The notes below the pieces were generated by a model that worked only from the letters and a program-made list of their open reading frames with translations, was not told where the DNA came from and ran no database searches. DNA of 64,000 nucleotides from Cyanophora paradoxa (Eukaryota > Glaucocystophyceae > Cyanophorales > Cyanophoraceae): contig QPMI01000280.1 in NCBI GenBank assembly GCA_004431415.1, positions 1 to 64,000 on the forward strand, given 5' to 3'. Each line of letters opens with the position of its first letter. Within the stretch, counting starts at the first letter, position 1. The position numbers were made by a program, and so were the translations under genes. Below are positions 12,080-20,400 of the stretch, in pieces.

Positions 12080-15000
12080 TACTGAGCAGCACAGTTACAC
12101 CTAATATGAGACAGGAAACAATTTTTGGTTGTATGGGGCAATGCGTTATTCACTCGATCGATCGAGATTACATTAAGATCGAAATCCATACCACCATAGC
12201 AACGAAGGCAATGACCATATTGTTTTCCGTAGCGTTTTTTGAACCACTCCCAATTCACATAATCGTTTTCGTCAAATGGTCGGTTTGCCTTCTTATCCTG
12301 TTCCTTATACTGTTCAATGCGCTCATTGAACTTGCGCTTGTCAACGACATGTGTTGCCCACTCGAATCCATCATGGTAAATTTTGACCCGATTTAGTTCA
12401 GTAGTTCGTGTGACCGCTGTGTAAAACCATTCGCTCGAAACAAACGGTGCGCCCGCTTCGTAAATGACGACGTTCCCATTCTTGCACACAATAGTATCAC
12501 CCTGAATGACGTGACAAGTGTAAGCGTAAGGGAGCGCGAAATAGCGCATTGCGGGCGGGTCTAACCTCACTTCCTCCTTCGTCGCGATGTCCTCGATGAC
12601 GAATTCTGTGTCGTTAAACGCCTTAATCGTGTAGCTGAACCCATTGTGAATGGTTACGCCATTCTTCACGATCCTTTGCTTCGCGACAATTTCCACGCCT
12701 TTCGCGTAAATAGGAACATCTTCCCCGTGATTCATCCTGTGGATTTGTAGATTTACTTCCGCCGCTTTGCGGTTGGTGTAAACTATCGCGCGGTCATCCT
12801 TTCCCAATGCGTTCACCGTCTCAAACTTGTATTTATTAATTACATCGGGAACACTCAAACCGTTTTCGAAAAGATCACGGCGTATACACTCGACTGTATC
12901 GCGATCTTCCTGGGTCTTGTGGCGCTTGTTAACTTTCAGGACTAACTCGTTTCCGAAAAGATGCCGAAGAATATACGCGTAATACTCTTTCTGATTTACG
13001 GTCATCTCCTGTATCGGTGGGTTCTGAAAGGGGTCGCCGGTAGCCACGTAGACCTTGTCGGGGAACAGAACCCCCATAATGTGGGCGAGCGCCCCCAACT
13101 CGGGGACTGTGAACTGACAGATTTCGTCAATGAAAATACCATCAAAGTCCGCCAAACCGGAAGCGTTCCCGCCTACGATCTCTTCCATGTTCGAATCGTC
13201 AACTTTGAGATGGAGCGCATCGTAAATAGTTTTGACATTCTTTATGCCTTTCAACTTCATGTCTCGAATGCGCTTGTTTGTCGGAACGATGAAAAGTGGA
13301 TTTTGGAATTGCTTCGAATACTCCATCATCATGTGAGTTTTCCCCACTCCGGGAACAACGCCAAGAATAATCCATCTTTTCTGAGTCGCAAGAGTTAGAC
13401 AAATCGCTGGTGTGTCGAATTCATCAACTGCTGAGAAAGTGAAATAGTTCAACTTCTCTAATTTCACGAAGTCGTCCTGTCGCTCCAATTTGCCGTAGTG
13501 AATACGCCGCAAGTTTAGCACCTTGTCTTTGCCGATATACTTCTTGATGAAATTGGGGCAATGCTTTACACTGAACCCCCCGATGTTTTCGTAGGCGTGG
13601 CGGTCGAAACTAACGAGGGGGATTGGGTCGCACGAGGTAGTGTAGACGCAATCGGTATTCACAGCAACAGGATTAATCCCTTTTGCACTGAGTTCTACGC
13701 ACTTCTCGTATAGATTCATGCGCATTAGGGAATACATCAGGTTGTGGAACGGCATGAACCCATCGGTAAGATATCTTTCGGCTACTTGATTCACATAGTA
13801 GATACACGGTTCCGTAATCTCTTCCTCGCTAATGACGTAACAAGTTGGGTCATACGATGTTGGATCTTTACCAAACACGTAGAGCTTTACTTCTCCGCCA
13901 TATTGCTTTTGGAATTCGATCGCATCGTCTCTCTTGTTGAAGATCGTGGTCTTTACTTTGTGGTTTTTCTGTTTCCCAATCTGTCCGATATTGGCGACAA
14001 GCATTTGCTTTTTATCGTTCGGGTCAAGATCACTTTGCATGATTTGCCGAATCACATCGCCCGAGAAATTCGGAACCAACTTAAATGGTCGGAGAACTCC
14101 CTTTATGGTAATGTCGTCTTTCAGAGCATCGTAGTGTTTTTTCAGAACCATTCCCGGAATGACATTGTAAGCCGAATCAATTAGCATGCGCTTGTGACGA
14201 TCATACGTGTTAAGAAAATACGTCGATCCGTCGGGGTTCTTCATTGGTTTGAAAAACTTCGAGTGCAACTTCACGTAATAGAAATTGTAGTTTTCGATCT
14301 GATCCGCGGAAGTTACAGTCGTCTTTTTGAAGTAATCGAATTTACTAACGACAGGAACGAATTCGATCTGTTTCGCGATGATTGCGGGGTATGCCTTGCA
14401 CACATCGTGTTCGTAAATGTTTTCGTTCCAATGGAGGTCATCCCGGGTTTCGGTATCTAAGTCGAAGAACCCACGAAGGGCGGTCTGTGACCCAAGGCGG
14501 AAGGCTGTCATGGTCTGATCGTTGTATGAACTCTTGTTTGCATTGTTCACGAGACTCAGATACATTTTCAGATTCAGCCGCTCGAACTTATCACGATACT
14601 CTGCGTCTTTGAATTTCACTTCGTAAGCGGTTTCCACATCTGTGTCGGAACCGGGTGGTGTGATCGTAATACTCTTTTCACCATACGTGAAATGAATGTG
14701 TGTGATCTTGCGCATTGGGGAAATCCCCGCATGCACCTGGTAATTCACATCAACAATGAACTCTTTCAGAAGATCGTCGAGGTATCCACTGTAACAGATC
14801 GAAATTTTGCTCTGGTTCTTCATCTCCTCCGAATTGATGATTTTCACGATATCCTCAGGAGTTGCCGCAAATTCGCGATGTTTTCTTTGCTTGACAATCT
14901 TGAATCGCGACCCCACCGAAAGATTCGTGTCAGAATTCGACTTCGACCCATTGAAAGAGTGAGTTAGTGATTTCAGGTTATCGTTTAGTAGATACATGTG

Positions 15001-16182
15001 ACCGTTTTCGATTTTCACGTATGCAACCGATGGCGTGAGGTGTGTATTTCTCGTTTTCGGTTTGAAAGTGAGTTCGGGTATTTCGGTCTTATCGTCTTTA
15101 TCGATCGTGACCATTCCGATGCGGTATGGTGTCAGAACCTTTTCTACGATTTCCTCAAAGGTGAAGCCCCAATCGTCCCCCTCTGTGGGTTCCCGACCCC
15201 GAATCATTTTAAATATTCCACTGTGTGTCCAATCGACCGATTTATACTTGCCTTTCGCTTGCGCTTTCTGAAACGCCTGTGCGAAATGCATCACAAGCAC
15301 ATCCGGAACACACCGACCCACTTTAAATCTATCACCCCTAATGAACAGTTCCCCCAAAGTTTTGGCTTTTGGGTTCGTCTCATTGCGCAAATACTTCGAT
15401 ATGATCATCGGGGCATGTTGCGTATCGCGTAGCGCTTGCTGTTGTCTCGGCGTATACGTTTGGTTGTCGGTGGTGATGATTCGTTCAATTGTGATGATCT
15501 CACCGTAAATGTCCTCTTGAACAATCGTCAAGTATCGGAAGTCCTGGTTTTCCTGATTGAAGCGGACGATTTCGAACATGAATTGATGGATGTCTTCGAC
15601 AGTTGTTAGAGCAGGGAAAGAATTGAATGTGTTCGTTATTTTTTCGAGATTTGCAAGCAGCGCTTCTTTCGAACATTGGATTGCAAGAGGTTGATTACTA
15701 CGGGTCTTTTTCAGATCCCGGTAATACAAACCGTTCGCTTGAATCACAACAGCGTTTGCGGGCAAATTCGCGATTTCGTCCTCTGCGACCTCTTTGTAAA
15801 GTCGAACATGCAGCGTGACCATGTCGCCTGGCGAGTTCGCAATGAACTCGCCAAGATCGGTTTTCATCCGATTGAACGGATTCGTGTGTGTCTTTGTGTT
15901 TCTCTCTGGTCGCTGATTCACCAACTCCTGTGGAACATCAATACGACCCAAGCGGTTAATTTCGTCTTCTGTGTTTTGCTGAGCCTCACCTCTCGCAATG
16001 ATATCATCAATTGAGTATTCGATGTCGTTCAGTGCGCTTAGTCTCGGTCGTCTGACGAAGGCAAAGTGACCGAATGCGTTAAATTGCTCTTCATTCATAA
16101 ACCCATTTCCAAGAGCATAACCAAGCTTCGAAAGAATACTCGCTCTCTTCTTAGCGGATTGGATACTAACTGCGCGAGGCAT
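12079..16182 (-). CDS. Giant PLV replicase: family-B-like DNA polymerase + SF1 helicase + C-terminal zinc/HNH-like segment
   Basis: An intact 1,367-residue protein. The N-terminal third is unassigned; C291 and H395 (in GHMYLLN) are kept in copy B. Polymerase motif A is seen as YEHDVCKAYP (D593), a motif B-like KKQMLVANIGQIGK precedes residue 770, and a motif C-like NTDCVY holds D844. These point to a family-B polymerase, probably the protein-primed type, although TDC replaces the usual DTDS. The helicase follows: Walker A GVVPGVGKT (941-949), Walker B IDEICQF, GDPFQNPP, VIQGDTI and YTAVTRT, all superfamily-1 motifs. The last 50 residues carry CLRC, SIDRVNN and H..CN, an HNH/zinc-knuckle-like pattern. 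The start ATG is shared with copy B (both begin MPRAVS). Expected role: replication of the element, combining synthesis, unwinding and possibly end processing. The fusion is the unusual point; family assignment of the polymerase part is by motif only. Confidence 0.85.
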   Translation of the reverse strand: MPRAVSIQSAKKRASILSKLGYALGNGFMNEEQFNAFGHFAFVRRPRLSALNDIEYSIDDIIARGEAQQNTEDEINRLGRIDVPQELVNQRPERNTKTHTNPFNRMKTDLGEFIANSPGDMVTLHVRLYKEVAEDEIANLPANAVVIQANGLYYRDLKKTRSNQPLAIQCSKEALLANLEKITNTFNSFPALTTVEDIHQFMFEIVRFNQENQDFRYLTIVQEDIYGEIITIERIITTDNQTYTPRQQQALRDTQHAPMIISKYLRNETNPKAKTLGELFIRGDRFKVGRCVPDVLVMHFAQAFQKAQAKGKYKSVDWTHSGIFKMIRGREPTEGDDWGFTFEEIVEKVLTPYRIGMVTIDKDDKTEIPELTFKPKTRNTHLTPSVAYVKIENGHMYLLNDNLKSLTHSFNGSKSNSDTNLSVGSRFKIVKQRKHREFAATPEDIVKIINSEEMKNQSKISICYSGYLDDLLKEFIVDVNYQVHAGISPMRKITHIHFTYGEKSITITPPGSDTDVETAYEVKFKDAEYRDKFERLNLKMYLSLVNNANKSSYNDQTMTAFRLGSQTALRGFFDLDTETRDDLHWNENIYEHDVCKAYPAIIAKQIEFVPVVSKFDYFKKTTVTSADQIENYNFYYVKLHSKFFKPMKNPDGSTYFLNTYDRHKRMLIDSAYNVIPGMVLKKHYDALKDDITIKGVLRPFKLVPNFSGDVIRQIMQSDLDPNDKKQMLVANIGQIGKQKNHKVKTTIFNKRDDAIEFQKQYGGEVKLYVFGKDPTSYDPTCYVISEEEITEPCIYYVNQVAERYLTDGFMPFHNLMYSLMRMNLYEKCVELSAKGINPVAVNTDCVYTTSCDPIPLVSFDRHAYENIGGFSVKHCPNFIKKYIGKDKVLNLRRIHYGKLERQDDFVKLEKLNYFTFSAVDEFDTPAICLTLATQKRWIILGVVPGVGKTHMMMEYSKQFQNPLFIVPTNKRIRDMKLKGIKNVKTIYDALHLKVDDSNMEEIVGGNASGLADFDGIFIDEICQFTVPELGALAHIMGVLFPDKVYVATGDPFQNPPIQEMTVNQKEYYAYILRHLFGNELVLKVNKRHKTQEDRDTVECIRRDLFENGLSVPDVINKYKFETVNALGKDDRAIVYTNRKAAEVNLQIHRMNHGEDVPIYAKGVEIVAKQRIVKNGVTIHNGFSYTIKAFNDTEFVIEDIATKEEVRLDPPAMRYFALPYAYTCHVIQGDTIVCKNGNVVIYEAGAPFVSSEWFYTAVTRTTELNRVKIYHDGFEWATHVVDKRKFNERIEQYKEQDKKANRPFDENDYVNWEWFKKRYGKQYGHCLRCYGGMDFDLNVISIDRVNNALPHTTKNCFLSHIRCNCAAQ

Positions 16183-16204
16183 TTTGTTGGCGCTTTCCTT
16201 ATTC

Positions 16205-16230
16205 TATACAAATAAATTTATTCTTTAAGT
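16205..16230 (-). promoter_or_regulatory. Putative AT-rich promoter of replicase, copy A
   Basis: On the minus strand, ACTTAAAGAATAAATTTATT followed by TGTATA lies 22 nt before the replicase start. The same ACTTAAAGA opening precedes the small gene at 16,715, and a related GATTTAAGGATAATTTTC block precedes the copy B replicase at 47,595. This recurrence upstream of starts suggests a PLV promoter. Confidence 0.5.
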
Positions 16231-16384
16231 GATTTTATTCTATGACGTCATTTTTTGACCGGCGCATTTTAGCGATCGGTCAAGCAAATAGGAAAAATAA
16301 CAAAGGGTCGACCATCATACAATGGTTCTAAAAATAATACAAACAAGATTTATTACGATTAAGCGCGGTTGCGCTCGCGCTGGG

Positions 16385-16408
16385 TTCTCAGGGCAAACGC
16401 GCTGAGAA
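16385..16408 (-). terminator. Conserved 3' hairpin after small basic gene, copy A
   Basis: TTCTCAG and CTGAGAA form a 7-bp stem around a 10-nt GC-rich loop, 9 nt after the stop of the small gene and next to a run of A/T. The equivalent hairpin in copy B (47,378-47,401) has the same stem, length and position although flanking sequence has diverged. Confidence 0.65.
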
Positions 16409-16417
16409 AAAACAAGA

Positions 16418-16672
16418 TCAGAAGTAGATCGAGGGGCGCCCCCGATTTGAGTGCGGAACCCCATAAAGGTATTTAATGTAACACACGGCGTTAGCGACGT
16501 ACTGGCGTTGTGAACTATCGACTATCTTCATCGCTCGGTAACACTCGTCGGTGTCGTATAATTCCTTCATTTGTTTCGACAGTCTGTTGCTGTACTTTTT
16601 AAGATATTCACGACCCTTTTCGGTCTTGCGGTAACGGTAAATTGCGCGCTTCTGTGCTTCGCTAATCGGCAT
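16418..16672 (-). CDS. Small basic PLV protein of unknown function, copy A
   Basis: 84 residues if started at the ATG at 16,672 (MPISEAQKRA), which matches the copy B start MTTSAAQKRA. An upstream in-frame extension is possible but unsupported. The protein is Lys/Arg/Tyr rich (AQKRAIYRYRK) and ends GVPHSNRGRPSIYF, the ending GVPYNNVGRPS being kept in copy B. Composition suggests nucleic-acid binding, but no domain is recognised. It stops with TGA where copy B uses TAA at the same length, which shows TGA is a stop in this element. It has its own putative promoter and 3' hairpin. Confidence 0.75.
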   Translation of the reverse strand: MPISEAQKRAIYRYRKTEKGREYLKKYSNRLSKQMKELYDTDECYRAMKIVDSSQRQYVANAVCYIKYLYGVPHSNRGRPSIYF

Positions 16673-16692
16673 CGTACTTTGTCCTCTTCTGA

Positions 16693-16715
16693 TATATAAC
16701 AAGAAATCTTTAAGT
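16693..16715 (-). promoter_or_regulatory. Conserved promoter-like block of small basic gene, copy A
   Basis: ACTTAAAGATTTCTTG followed by YTATATA, 23 bp, 20 nt before the ATG. Copy B has the same block with a single substitution at 47,114-47,136, 17 nt before its ATG, while the surrounding DNA has diverged. Confidence 0.6.
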
Positions 16716-17033
16716 CCTTTTTGTTGTTGGTATATACTTGTCTTGAAAAGCCGTCATTTTTTTGCACCGTTTTGAAAGAAGATGCCGGAAAAATAAATCG
16801 AAGTGTCCCCGATTGTCTACTTGTCGGTCGCAAGTTTCCACGAATGAACCCCGTAGAACAGGTGATAAAAGCGCGATATACATGGATATCACTTCTTTCT
16901 ACAACGCCACCCATAAAAATGAGTAAACGTGAGCCTACGCGAATGGATTGTTTACGTAGCGCTACATTTGAACAAGAAATTTTTTAACGGCAAAATGATC
17001 ATTTACGCAAAAACGTCGGGCTACGCAAAGGTC
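16716..17033 (-). other. Conserved non-coding block between PLV genes, copy A
   Basis: No gene is credible here, yet stretches match the equivalent 46,787-47,113 interval of copy B: GTGGCGTTGTAG, TTCTACGGGGTTCATTCGT, TTATTTTTCCGGCATCTTCT and CAAAAAAATGAC occur in the same order. The segment TCTACG..CGTGGA (16,837-16,857) forms a 6-bp hairpin, with a G:U pair in place of the A:U pair of copy B. A regulatory RNA, origin or long untranslated region are candidates. Confidence 0.6.
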
Positions 17034-17045
17034 GGTTTTAAAACC
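17034..17045. terminator. Palindrome spanning the stop of the capsid-adjacent gene, copy A
   Basis: GGTTTTAAAACC is a perfect 12-bp palindrome that includes the TAA stop at 17,038-17,040. A second 12-bp palindrome, AAATGATCATTT, lies at 16,993-17,004, about 35 nt further downstream. Confidence 0.5.
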
Positions 17046-17475
17046 TCCGGTAACCGGGGCGGATCCCAAGTTTTGCGAACCCCGAAAGCATGGGGGCGGC
17101 GGAGGGAACCGATGTAATGGGGTCGGCTTGCGAAGTGGCGACCCGAAGTAAACTCTTGTTCATTACCGGTAAATCGGTCTTGTTACTCTCCGCGTAATCG
17201 ATGGTCTTAGCGATTAATTCAATTGGCGTATTCTTCGCGGTTGTGATTGGATCGGGAAGAACGTCGAACGTCACATCCGGTTTCTTTTCGACCTTCTCTT
17301 TCGTGATCTGCTGTTCGAGAATCTTGTTCTCTAACGCGGTCTCGTTCGCAATCCCCTGAACCATTTTTTTGGCGTCCTGGTATTTGACCGATTTAAGACC
17401 GCCCGTTTTCAAGCGGATAAAGTAACGATTGCGGTTATCCTTCTCCGAGTATGTCGAATAAAGTCGCTCGCCGCC
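17038..17475 (-). pseudogene. C-terminal fragment of capsid-adjacent PLV protein, copy A
   Basis: The last ~146 codons of the protein that is complete in copy B at 46,032-46,778. Shared signatures include GGERLYSTYSEKD, VTFDVLPDPI, ELIAKTIDY and SGFAKLG.RPGYRR. The 5' half is replaced by satellite B. At the junction a 21-bp segment coding GGERLYD is duplicated. The open frame runs on into satellite as far as 17,547, but that part is not protein of this gene. Confidence 0.8.
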
Positions 17476-17496
17476 ATCATAAAGTCGCTCGCCGCC
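17455..17496. repeat. 21-bp tandem duplication at PLV/satellite junction
   Basis: ATAAAGTCGCTCGCCGCC occurs at 17,458-17,475 and again at 17,479-17,496, after which the sequence becomes satellite B (AAGTGGGACC). This looks like templated filler made when the ends were joined. Confidence 0.8.
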
Positions 17497-20400
17497 AAGT
17501 GGGACCCCCGGCGAGCGTTTGGGGACTTGAATGTTTCCTGGGTTCACTCCCTCTTAGCCCTGGTCAGTTTGAATTCCCGTCTGGCCCACAAAAGCAAGGA
17601 CCGGTGCACACAAAACCTTTCCAGGGGGAACATGCACAAGGTGCTAGCCTTAGGCAGGTGCACCCTGCCCAGCAGAGGCCCGGTACGAGGGTCTGCCCTT
17701 CCAAGTGGGATCCCCACCGAGTGTTTGGGGACTTGAATGTTTCCTGGGTTCACTCCCTCTTAGCCCTGGTCGGTTTGAATTCCTGTTTGGCCCACAACAG
17801 CAAGGTCAGGTGCACACAAAAACAATCCAGGTGGAACATGCACAAGGCGCTAGCCTTAGGCAGGTGCACCCTGCCCAGCAGAGGCCCTGTAAGAGGCTCT
17901 GCCCTTCCAAGTGGGACCCCCGCCGAGCATTTGGGGACTTGAATGTTTCCTGGGTTCACTCCCTCTTCGCCCTGGTCAGTTTGAATTCCCGTCTGGCCAC
18001 AAAAGCAAGGTCAGGTGCTCACACAAACATTCCAGGGGGAACATGCACAAGGTGCTAGCCTTAGGCAGGTGCACCCTGCCCAGCAGAGGCCCTGTACGAG
18101 GCTCTGCCCTTCCAAGTGGGATCCCCACCGAGTGTTTGGGGATTTGAATGTTTCCTGGGTTCACTCCCTCTTAGCGCTGGTCAGTTTGAATTCCCGTCTG
18201 GCCCACAAAAGCAAGGACCGGTGCACACAAAACCTTTCCAGGGGGAACATGCACAAGGCGCTAGCCTTAGGCAGGTGCACCCTGCCCAGCAGAGGACCTG
18301 TGCGAGGCTCTGCCCATCCAAGTGGGATCCCTGCCGAGTGTTTGGGGACTTGAATGTTTCCTGGGTTCACTCCCTCTTAGCCCTTGTCAGTTTGTATTCC
18401 TGTTTGGCCCACAACAGCAAGGTCAGGTGCACACAAAAACAATCCAGGTGGAACATGCACAAGGCGCTAGCCTTAGGCAGGTGCACCCTGCCCAGCAGAG
18501 GCCCTGTAAGAGGCTCTGCCCTTCCAAGTGGGACCCCCGCCGAGCATTTGGGGACTTGAATGTTTCCTGGTCTCACTCCCTCTTCGCCCTGGTCAGTTTG
18601 AATTCCCGTCTGGCCACAAAAGCAAGGTCAGGTGCTCACAAAAACATTCCAGGGGGAACATGCACAAGGTGCTAGCCTTAGGCAGGTGCACCCTGCCCAG
18701 CAGAGGCCCGGTACGAGGCTCTGCCCTTCCAAGTGGGACCCCCGGCGAGCGTTTGGGGACTTGAATGTTTCCTGGTTCACTCCCTCTTAGCCCTGGTCAG
18801 TTTGAATTCCCGTCTGGCCCACAAAAGCAAGGACCGGTGCACACAAAACCTTTCCAGGGGGAACATGCACAAGGTGCTAGCCTTAGGCAGGTGCACCCTG
18901 CCCAGCAGAGGCCCGGTACGAGGGTCTGCCCTTCCAAGTGGGATCCCCACCGAGTGTTTGGGGACTTGAATGTTTCCTGGGTTCACTCCCTCTTAGCCCT
19001 GGTCGGTTTGAATTCCTGTTTGGCCCACAACAGCAAGGTCAGGTGCACACAAAAACAATCCAGGTGGAACATGCACAAGGCGCTAGCCTTAGGCAGGTGC
19101 ACCCTGCCCAGCAGAGGCCCTGTAAGAGGCTCTGCCCTTCCAAGTGGGACCCCCGCCGAGCATTTGGGGACTTGAATGTTTCCTGGGTTCACTCCCTCTT
19201 CGCCCTGGTCAGTTTGAATTCCCGTCTGGCCACAAAAGCAAGGTCAGGTGCTCACACAAACATTCCAGGGGGAACATGCACAAGGTGCTAGCCTTAGGCA
19301 GGTGCACCCTGCCCAGCAGAGGCCCGGTACGAGGCTCTGCCCTTCCAAGTGGGATCCCCACCGAGTGTTTGGGGATTTGAATGTTTCCTGGGTTCACTCC
19401 CTCTTAGCGCTGGTCAGTTTGAATTCCCGTCTGGCCCACAAAAGCAAGGACCGGTGCACACAAAACCTTTCCAGGGGGAACATGCACAAGGCGCTAGCCT
19501 TAGGCAGGTGCACCCTGCCCAGCAGAGGACCTGTGCGAGGCTCTGCCCATCCAAGTGGGATCCCTGCCGAGTGTTTGGGGACTTGAATGTTTCCTGGGTT
19601 CACTCCCTCTTAGCCCTTGTCAGTTTGTATTCCTGTTTGGCCCACAACAGCAAGGTCAGGTGCACACAAAAACAATCCAGGTGGAACATGCACAAGGCGC
19701 TAGCCTTAGGCAGGTGCACCCTGCCCAGCAGAGGCCCTGTAAGAGGCTCTGCCCTTCCAAGTGGGACCCCCGCCGAGCATTTGGGGACTTGAATGTTTCC
19801 TGGTCTCACTCCCTCTTCGCCCTGGTCAGTTTGAATTCCCGTCTGGCCACAAAAGCAAGGTCAGGTGCTCACAAAAACATTCCAGGGGGAACATGCACAA
19901 GGTGCTAGCCTTAGGCAGGTGCACCCTGCCCAGCAGAGGCCCGGTACGAGGCTCTGCCCTTCCAAGTGGGACCCCCGGCGAGCGTTTGGGGACTTGAATG
20001 TTTCCTGGGTTCACTCCCTCTTAGCCCTGGTCAGTTTGAATTCCCGTCTGGCCCACAAAAGCAAGGACCGGTGCACACAAAACCTTTCCAGGGGGAACAT
20101 GCACAAGGTGCTAGCCTTAGGCAGGTGCACCCTGCCCAGCAGAGGCCCGGTACGAGGCTCTGCCCTTCCAAGTGGGATCCCCACCGAGTGTTTGGGGACT
20201 TGAATGTTTCCTGGGTTCACTCCCTCTTAGCCCTGGTCGGTTTGAATTCCTGTTTGGCCCACAACAGCAAGGTCAGGTGCACACAAAAACAATCCAGGTG
20301 GAACATGCACAAGGCGCTAGCCTTAGGCAGGTGCACCCTGCCCAGCAGAGGCCCTGTAAGAGGCTCTGCCCTTCCAAGTGGGACCCCCGCCGAGCATTTG

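Larger units (their letters stand above)
10498..17496 (-). mobile_element. Integrated Polinton-like virus (PLV) fragment, copy A
   Basis: A 7-kb block flanked on both sides by satellite B. Read on the minus strand it holds the 3' part of a capsid-adjacent protein gene, a small basic protein, a very large replicase and an rve integrase, then a repeat-rich non-coding end. The same order recurs on the plus strand at 46,032-55,800, which defines the element family. The expected capsid genes upstream are absent because the block is cut by satellite at 17,497. Assignment to PLV/Maverick-type elements rests on the rve integrase plus polymerase, and on the penton and packaging ATPase of copy B. Confidence 0.85.
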
